DNA of 18,317 nt from Actinomycetes bacterium (GTDB lineage: Bacteria > Actinomycetota > Actinomycetes > S36-B12 > UBA10799). Within the stretch, counting starts at the first letter, position 1. Each line of letters starts with the position of its first letter. The notes under the pieces are model-generated. The model saw only the letters and a list, made by a program, of their open reading frames with translations, made no database searches and had not been told where the DNA came from. Positions 13,574 to 18,317 of this stretch are shown in pieces. The stretch is from the NCBI GenBank assembly GCA_029779995.1, contig JAKOZM010000321.1, positions 1 through 18,317 on the forward strand. The letters are read 5' to 3'. Both the position numbers and the translations under genes were made by a program.

Positions 13574-13960
13574 TCACAGGTCCACTCTCAGCGCGGAGGT
13601 CCGGGTCAGCCCGTCGAAGTCGCGGTCCGCGTGCAGAAGGATGGCATCGTGGTCGATAGCCACCGCGGCGATCAGGCAGTCGATGAGACGGCGCACCGTG
13701 ACACCTGATGAGCGGGTATCGCGAAAGAGGGCAGAGGCCATCTCGTAGTGCCGGGCTTCTGTGGGCAGCACCGACGCCCGAGCGAGCAGGCCGCGCAGCT
13801 GGCCCAGATGTGCCTGGGAGCGGGCGCCGGCCAGCACCTCCATGCGGATCGGATCGCAGATCGCGATGTCGGAATCCAGGAGCTCGTCCACCCTCCGGCA
13901 GGCGGGGCTGTCGGTATCTCGAAGAAACTCCACCCAGGCTGAGGTGTCCACCAGGATCAT
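13574..13960 (-). CDS. vapC: VapC-type PIN-domain toxin ribonuclease
   Basis: The 128-residue protein is a single PIN domain, the usual VapC length. The four acidic positions expected in the Mg-binding site are all present: D5 in L-V-D-T-S, E41 in M-E-V-L-A-G, D94 in L-I-D-C-L-I-A-A, and D112 in H-A-D-R-D-F. VapC toxins cleave specific RNAs (in mycobacteria, initiator tRNA, other tRNAs or the 23S sarcin-ricin loop) and are held inactive by VapB. The start codon overlaps the VapB stop in an ATGA junction, giving coupled translation with the antitoxin first. The toxin appears intact. Its RNA target cannot be told from sequence. Confidence 0.93.
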   Translation of the reverse strand: MILVDTSAWVEFLRDTDSPACRRVDELLDSDIAICDPIRMEVLAGARSQAHLGQLRGLLARASVLPTEARHYEMASALFRDTRSSGVTVRRLIDCLIAAVAIDHDAILLHADRDFDGLTRTSALRVDL

Positions 13961-14160
13961 GCGTGGCGCGACTCTCGCATCTCGTCCAGGTCAGCGTCCC
14001 AGCCCGATCCGCGCATGGCTCGCGCCGCATCAACGGGCATGGGTTCACAGGCCAGCGTCCGCAAGGCGAAGTTGACAGCCTCGCGCTTGGTCCGCAGGTG
14101 GAAGCGCCGCATGACCTCGGCGACGGCCGCATCATCGAGGTCCAAGTTGGTGCGTGACAT
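13957..14160 (-). CDS. vapB: VapB-type antitoxin
   Basis: The 67-residue protein matches the VapB antitoxin family of the S-R-T-N-L-D-L-D-D type (PF09957-like): an N-terminal DNA-binding segment containing beta-strand R-T-N-L-D-L, then helices A-A-V-A-E-V-M-R-R-F and R-E-A-V-N-F-A-L-R-T-L. The last 30 residues should be the flexible toxin-binding tail, ending G-W-D-A-D-L-D-E-M-R-E-S-R. The ATG at 14160 gives the standard length and starts right at the conserved M-S-R-T-N; an open frame continues far upstream but into non-protein-like sequence. It overlaps VapC by 4 bp. A 7-bp inverted repeat spans the start codon and is a probable autoregulatory site. Confidence 0.92.
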   Translation of the reverse strand: MSRTNLDLDDAAVAEVMRRFHLRTKREAVNFALRTLACEPMPVDAARAMRGSGWDADLDEMRESRHA

Positions 14161-14168
14161 ACACCAAC
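14146..14168. promoter_or_regulatory. Inverted repeat at the vapB start, candidate VapBC operator
   Basis: GTTGGTG (14146-14152) and CACCAAC (14162-14168) are exact inverted repeats separated by 9 bp. The vapB start codon lies in the spacer. VapB proteins bind such repeats at their own promoters, and a site overlapping the start codon implies a very short leader. Confidence 0.5.
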
Positions 14169-14347
14169 GATACACCTGCTGCTCTGCGAGCCGGCGGTTG
14201 GCGTTTCGGAGCACTTGCCTTGCCGCGCGCCTTGTGGATTCTTGCTTGGTCCAACGTCTGCGCAGGCCCGCAAGAGGAAGGCCAGCGACGCAACCCCCTG
14301 CGAATGGCCCATTGCTCGAGCGTTGATCATCTGTCAGGTTGGGGGCC

Positions 14348-16747
14348 ATGCGCGCACGAGATCGATCCGGATCCCCTGTCCGTAGAGCATTGCTGAGTGT
14401 GACCACGGCGGGCGCACTGCTACTGGCCCCGTTGGCGCCGCCAACGGCGGCCGCCGGCGCCAACACCCTGGCAGGGCAGCGAAATCCCCGACTACAGGCA
14501 TCCTGCCCCTCGGGCTTCACATACGGCGAGCACACGTTCGCGGCGATGCGGATCGAGGGGTGTTCGCGGGATGCGGCGACGGGTGACCGCCCTGACCAGC
14601 GGGCCTTCCGCGGTGAGCTGGAGTTGAATGGCCTGCTGGTATCCGCGCAGGGCAACGACGAGTACAAAGCGTGGACCGACACCACCCTGCAGCGCGACGG
14701 GATCAGCTACGACCTCACCACCGTGGCACACCTCAAACGCTCAGCGACGACCCGGCTCTACCTCGACGCGAACGTCGCCGGGCAACAGGTACGGTTCCGC
14801 ATCTACTCCGGCTCCCTCCACCTGCAGGCGGCCTCCGGGCCGTATGTCCACCAAGGCGTTTCGCAGCCCGGCGGGACTATGGACATTCCTGTCAACGGCG
14901 CGGCGGCGCTGCTCGGACTGCAACTTCGCTCTTCCATCGAGGACGCCGAACTGGACGCGGACGGCATGAGCTTCCCGTTGGTCCTCTCACTTGGTGAGGC
15001 AGCGCCGGAACTGCTTCGTCAGGAGACCGGCGAGGCGCAGATCCGTCTGGTGGATGGCGTCGGCATGCGCCTCACCGGCCTGCAGTTCCGGATTCAACGC
15101 ATCGAGCTGCCGGGCATCGGTGGCATGCGGGACCTGCGCATCGAGTACTCGCAGAGCCGGGATCGTTGGGGCGGGGACGTCAAGATTGCTATGGGGGAAC
15201 TTTTCGGTGGGCAGGACTTCGCGTTTGAACTCGAGGTGGATGCCCAGACCGGAGTTCCCCGCTACATCCGGCTGGCGGTGGACGACATGAACTTCCCGAT
15301 CGGGCAGTCCGGAATCTTCCTCCAAGGCGCCCGGGCGGAGTTCGGGTTTGATCCCCTGCTTGTGGGAGCCGGGCTCATCGCGACTGCTGGGCCGCAGATC
15401 GCCGGTGCGGCGCTGATCGAGGTGGGCGGCGATCTGCGCCTGGTCTTCGAGCCGACGTTCCAGCTCGATGCGGTGGGGACCGCGCGTGTGCTGCCCACCG
15501 GGCCATCGTCACAGTTGGGCACCGGCCGTATCGAGTTCTTCTACGACGCAGAGGGTTATGTGCGGATCGCTCACCGGCAGCGCTATCAGGCCCTACTGCT
15601 GGGAGTGGGGCCGTCTGCACAGATCGATGGCGAAGGCTCCTACGCGACTGACCGGAACCTGTTCAACGTCGAAGCTGAAGCCACGGGTCGACTGGAACTG
15701 GGCGCGCTGGGCGGGTTCGATGTGGTGCGGCTGGGCGCCGCGGTGTCGAGCAACGGGTGGGGTACCTGCGGCAGCCTGGCTCCGCCGCCCTTCGGTTTCA
15801 TGACCGGTGGTCTCGGGCAGGACTGGGATCGCGGGATCAGGGTCCTTATGGGTTGTGATCTTGATCCGTTCACCGCGAACGTCCGGGCCCAGTCCTTGTC
15901 CGCGGTCGGCGACGGCTTCACCGTGCCGCGCGGTCAGCGGACATTTGCCGTCGAGGTCCGTGCGGACGCCCCCGGCCCGCGCTTCCGGCTCACCGCGCCG
16001 GGTGGCCAGTCGGTGGACATCGGCCCGGCCCGCGGCACCGCTGGTCCGGTCCGCGGGGTCTCTGTAGGCTGGCTCGGCGCCGCAGCCTCAGACACCACTT
16101 ACGTCTTCCTGCGCAACCCCCCATCCGGCCGCTGGCGGATCTCCACAGCAGCCGGTGCCCCAGGCATCGCTGGGGTCCGTACAGCCCGCACCGCACCAGC
16201 GCTGAAGGGTCAGGCCACCGTGCGCCCGACCCGCCGGCCAGGGGTGCGCGAACTGACCATCCGAATGAACAGTGGGCTGGCCGCCGATGACCGGCTCCTG
16301 GTGAGCGTCGTCGGACCCCGGGGCGCTGTACCGGTCGGGGTGGCAGGGCGGCGGTTCACCGCCACGTTCCTCGAGGCCGGTCTGACCGGGAAGCGGCGCA
16401 TCGTTGGCCAGGTGGTCCGTGACGGTATCCCACTGCCCGGGCGCACCGTGGTCCTCGGGCGGTACCGAGCCACCCTGCCGCCCGCGCCGCGTGCGGTGCA
16501 GATCAATCGGATCGGCCGCACCCCGTTGGTGCGGATATCGGCGGTGGCCCGCCGCGGTGCTGAAAGGCCAGACGGGTGGGCCTACGTCGTGCGCGGTTTG
16601 GGCCGCAACACGTCGCTGCGAGCCCCGGTGGGCAAGGCGGTGTCAGTGCGCGTGCCAGCACGCACGAGGGTGTCGGTGGCAGTGCGACCGGTCGTGGGCG
16701 ACAGAGTTCTGCCCAAGACCGTCCTGGTTCGCGCCCGCGCGGTCTGA
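14348..16747 (+). CDS. Large secreted protein of unknown function
   Basis: The 799-residue product has a signal peptide (R-rich start, hydrophobic core 14-31, cleavage near A-A-A-G-A, 34-38). I recognise no enzyme family. Residues about 50-515 are beta-rich with regular alternation of hydrophobic and polar residues, and include several G-x-A-x-I/L-x-V-G-G type strands around 335-480. The only cysteines are C53, C72, C474 and C503, spaced as two close pairs that could form two disulfides bounding the first region. Residues about 520-799 change composition: many Arg and few acidic residues, with repeated short beta-strand segments, suggesting one or more Ig-like or wall-binding modules. There is no LPXTG motif or C-terminal membrane anchor. 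The ATG at 14348 directly precedes the signal peptide; the TTG at 14339 adds three residues. It is divergent from vapB and converges with the fucosidase gene, so it is probably transcribed alone. Confidence 0.82.
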   Translation: MRARDRSGSPVRRALLSVTTAGALLLAPLAPPTAAAGANTLAGQRNPRLQASCPSGFTYGEHTFAAMRIEGCSRDAATGDRPDQRAFRGELELNGLLVSAQGNDEYKAWTDTTLQRDGISYDLTTVAHLKRSATTRLYLDANVAGQQVRFRIYSGSLHLQAASGPYVHQGVSQPGGTMDIPVNGAAALLGLQLRSSIEDAELDADGMSFPLVLSLGEAAPELLRQETGEAQIRLVDGVGMRLTGLQFRIQRIELPGIGGMRDLRIEYSQSRDRWGGDVKIAMGELFGGQDFAFELEVDAQTGVPRYIRLAVDDMNFPIGQSGIFLQGARAEFGFDPLLVGAGLIATAGPQIAGAALIEVGGDLRLVFEPTFQLDAVGTARVLPTGPSSQLGTGRIEFFYDAEGYVRIAHRQRYQALLLGVGPSAQIDGEGSYATDRNLFNVEAEATGRLELGALGGFDVVRLGAAVSSNGWGTCGSLAPPPFGFMTGGLGQDWDRGIRVLMGCDLDPFTANVRAQSLSAVGDGFTVPRGQRTFAVEVRADAPGPRFRLTAPGGQSVDIGPARGTAGPVRGVSVGWLGAAASDTTYVFLRNPPSGRWRISTAAGAPGIAGVRTARTAPALKGQATVRPTRRPGVRELTIRMNSGLAADDRLLVSVVGPRGAVPVGVAGRRFTATFLEAGLTGKRRIVGQVVRDGIPLPGRTVVLGRYRATLPPAPRAVQINRIGRTPLVRISAVARRGAERPDGWAYVVRGLGRNTSLRAPVGKAVSVRVPARTRVSVAVRPVVGDRVLPKTVLVRARAV

Positions 16748-16783
16748 ACGGGGCCGACGCGTGCGTGACATGCCGGCTCCGCG

Positions 16784-18256
16784 CTACCCAGCAGGCATCA
16801 GCCTGATGTCGGGCCCGAGCGCCAGCGCGTGGACGTCCTGCGTCGGCACGGTTTCCGGCAGCACGATCTCGATGCCCGTCGCACTGACCGCGCACGTGAT
16901 CTGAGCGTCGCACCCCAGTAACCGGACCTCCGGCACGTGATTCGCTGTGATCCCTTCGATGGTGAAGTCGCGCCGGCCAGGCAATCCGATCAGCAATGCG
17001 TGGACGCCGTCCGCGCCGGCCGTGAAGCGGACCTCGGTCTTCTCGGACGTCGTCGTCTGCGCGCTCACCCAGGGCCTTGATCCGTAGATGGCGGCGCCGT
17101 TGCGCCCCAGCCATTCCCCGAGACCACGCAGCGGTACCTGTTGCTCCTCGGGGATCGTTCCGTCCGGCTTCGGGCCGATACCGATCAGCAGATTGCCGTT
17201 CTTCGACACGATGTCGCAGAACGACCGGATCAACTCAGTCGCCGTGACGATGTCCTGCGGGCGTTCGTTTCGGTTGGCGCCGAACGAGTGACCCACCCCG
17301 CGAGTGGACTCCCACTTGCGCTGCTGGATCTCGTCGAACGAGGAGTACTCCGGTGTTGCGAAGTCGTAATGGTGTGCGGCGGGAAACGTCAGGGACTTCT
17401 GCGAGTCCGGGACGAACCGCCACAACGCTTGGATGATGGTGCCGGCGCCCCGTGCCACCGTGTCCCCAATGGCCCCGCGATGCTCCGTTGGCTGTAGCCA
17501 CCGATCGTTGATGACCCCGTCCGGGACGCTGTTGTAGTAGTCGGCGAACAACTGCGCCAAGCCAGCCCCGGCAGGCCAGCAGATGTCATTCCAAAGCACC
17601 GATGGCGCATACCGATCGATCAGCTCTCTGACATGCGCCGACGCATACTGCACGTACGAGGGGTCACTCGGAACAGCCAACATGGCGTCGGCGGGGTTGC
17701 TCAGCACAGCGTTGTTATAGGGCCAGTCGTAACCGCCGGAGTAGTACAACCCAGCCCGCAAACCGCGGCCGCGCAGTGCGGCGCACACGTCGGCGACCAG
17801 GTCGCGCTCTGCGTGGTACCGACCCTTCTTGGGATGGGGAGTGCTCGCAGGCCACAGCGTGAACCCGTCGTGGTGTTTGGTGGTCAGGACGGCGTAGCGG
17901 GCACCGCTGGACTCGATGAGAGCCGCCAGTGCGTCGAGGTCCGCCGCCCGGGAGTCGCGATTGAACTCCTCCCGAAAGTCGTCGTACGTCGCGTCCTGGC
18001 CGTAGGTCTCTCGCTGGTGATGCCACGTGGGGCTGCCCTGCAACTGCATGCTGTTGAGGTACCACTCGGCGTAGGGGTTGTTGAAGAGCATCGCTTTTGG
18101 CCCTTTGGCCCGAAGGAGTTCCTGGATGTCCGGGACCTGTGGGGCCCAGCCCGGCACCGAGTACAGGCCCCAGTGCAGGAATACGCCGAGCTTGGCGTCA
18201 TCGAACCACGCCGGCCGGGGGTGTTCTGCCACGGATTCCCAGGTGCCTTCGTACAT
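16784..18256 (-). CDS. GH29 alpha-L-fucosidase
   Basis: The 490-residue protein belongs to glycoside hydrolase family 29, retaining enzymes that release alpha-L-fucose. The opening W-F-D-D-A-K-L-G-V-F-L-H-W-G-L-Y-S-V-P is the family's first signature, T-K-H-H-D-G-F-T-L-W-P (about 127-137) its second, and the nucleophile should be D224 in V-L-W-N-D, where many members have L-W-F-D. G-N-L-L-I-G-I-G-P-K-P-D-G-T-I-P closes the barrel; about 100 C-terminal residues form the beta-sandwich. No signal peptide is present, so it should act in the cytoplasm on imported oligosaccharides. The ATG at 18256 has GGGGAGG 4 bp upstream. No sugar transporter or regulator is visible in the window; the upstream neighbour lies outside. 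Its end is 36 bp from the end of the convergent secreted-protein gene. Confidence 0.94.
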   Translation of the reverse strand: MYEGTWESVAEHPRPAWFDDAKLGVFLHWGLYSVPGWAPQVPDIQELLRAKGPKAMLFNNPYAEWYLNSMQLQGSPTWHHQRETYGQDATYDDFREEFNRDSRAADLDALAALIESSGARYAVLTTKHHDGFTLWPASTPHPKKGRYHAERDLVADVCAALRGRGLRAGLYYSGGYDWPYNNAVLSNPADAMLAVPSDPSYVQYASAHVRELIDRYAPSVLWNDICWPAGAGLAQLFADYYNSVPDGVINDRWLQPTEHRGAIGDTVARGAGTIIQALWRFVPDSQKSLTFPAAHHYDFATPEYSSFDEIQQRKWESTRGVGHSFGANRNERPQDIVTATELIRSFCDIVSKNGNLLIGIGPKPDGTIPEEQQVPLRGLGEWLGRNGAAIYGSRPWVSAQTTTSEKTEVRFTAGADGVHALLIGLPGRRDFTIEGITANHVPEVRLLGCDAQITCAVSATGIEIVLPETVPTQDVHALALGPDIRLMPAG

Positions 18257-18317
18257 GGTGCCTCCCCGAGTTGACGTGAAACACCATCTTCTCGAACAAG
18301 ACCCTGCAGTCTCGTGT

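Noticed and set aside
13482..14330. Open frame of 282 codons on the minus strand
   Set aside because: It covers vapC, vapB and intergenic DNA in another frame, with Arg/Ser/Pro-rich composition. The VapBC pair explains this DNA.

Overview
The window is a GC-rich chromosomal segment, most likely from an Actinomycetota member. Evidence: strong G/C preference at third codon positions, several GTG starts, weak or absent Shine-Dalgarno sequences before some genes (compatible with leaderless mRNAs), a DUF6325-SHOCT gene pair, an HbhA-like protein, and a large ATP-binding LuxR-type (LAL) regulator. I cannot name the genus. I see no prophage, insertion sequence, CRISPR array, integrase or clear genomic island.

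Layout. 1-520: 3' part of a YkvA/DUF1232 membrane protein, then tRNA-Ser(GCT) with a hairpin terminator. 547-3311 (+): membrane-anchored serine hydrolase of the beta-lactamase fold, a hotdog thioesterase, and a terpene-cyclase-repeat protein overlapping the thioesterase by 8 bp. 3293-4866 (-): a lipoprotein lytic transglycosylase whose end overlaps the cyclase-like gene tail to tail, a secreted fasciclin (FAS1) protein, and a short HbhA-like basic protein. 4919-7182 (-): a TetR regulator and DHA2-type MFS efflux pump in one operon, with two palindromes 20 bp apart at the regulator's start. 7307-8107 (-): DUF6325 and SHOCT genes joined stop-to-start and closed by a strong terminator. 8257-8332: tRNA-Arg(ACG). 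8361-8720: no supported gene. 8721-12845 (-): a LAL regulator, a hypothetical protein and a membrane-anchored metallo-beta-lactamase-fold hydrolase. 12965-13540 (+): a small multi-pass membrane protein divergent from the LAL gene. 13574-14160 (-): a VapBC toxin-antitoxin pair. 14348-16747 (+): a secreted protein of about 800 residues that I do not recognise. 16784-18256 (-): a GH29 alpha-L-fucosidase.

How the genes relate. Clear functional units are TetR-MFS (inducible export), VapBC (autoregulated toxin-antitoxin), DUF6325-SHOCT (coupled, function unknown) and probably thioesterase plus cyclase-like protein. Several products act at the envelope: lytic transglycosylase, FAS1 protein, HbhA-like protein, serine hydrolase and the large secreted protein. 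No evidence ties them into one pathway.

I did not find a convincing new multi-gene system. The best leads are the unrecognised secreted protein, the apparent double start of the MBL hydrolase, the paired TetR palindromes, the VapB operator candidate and the 12-base promoter core shared by the two tRNA genes.
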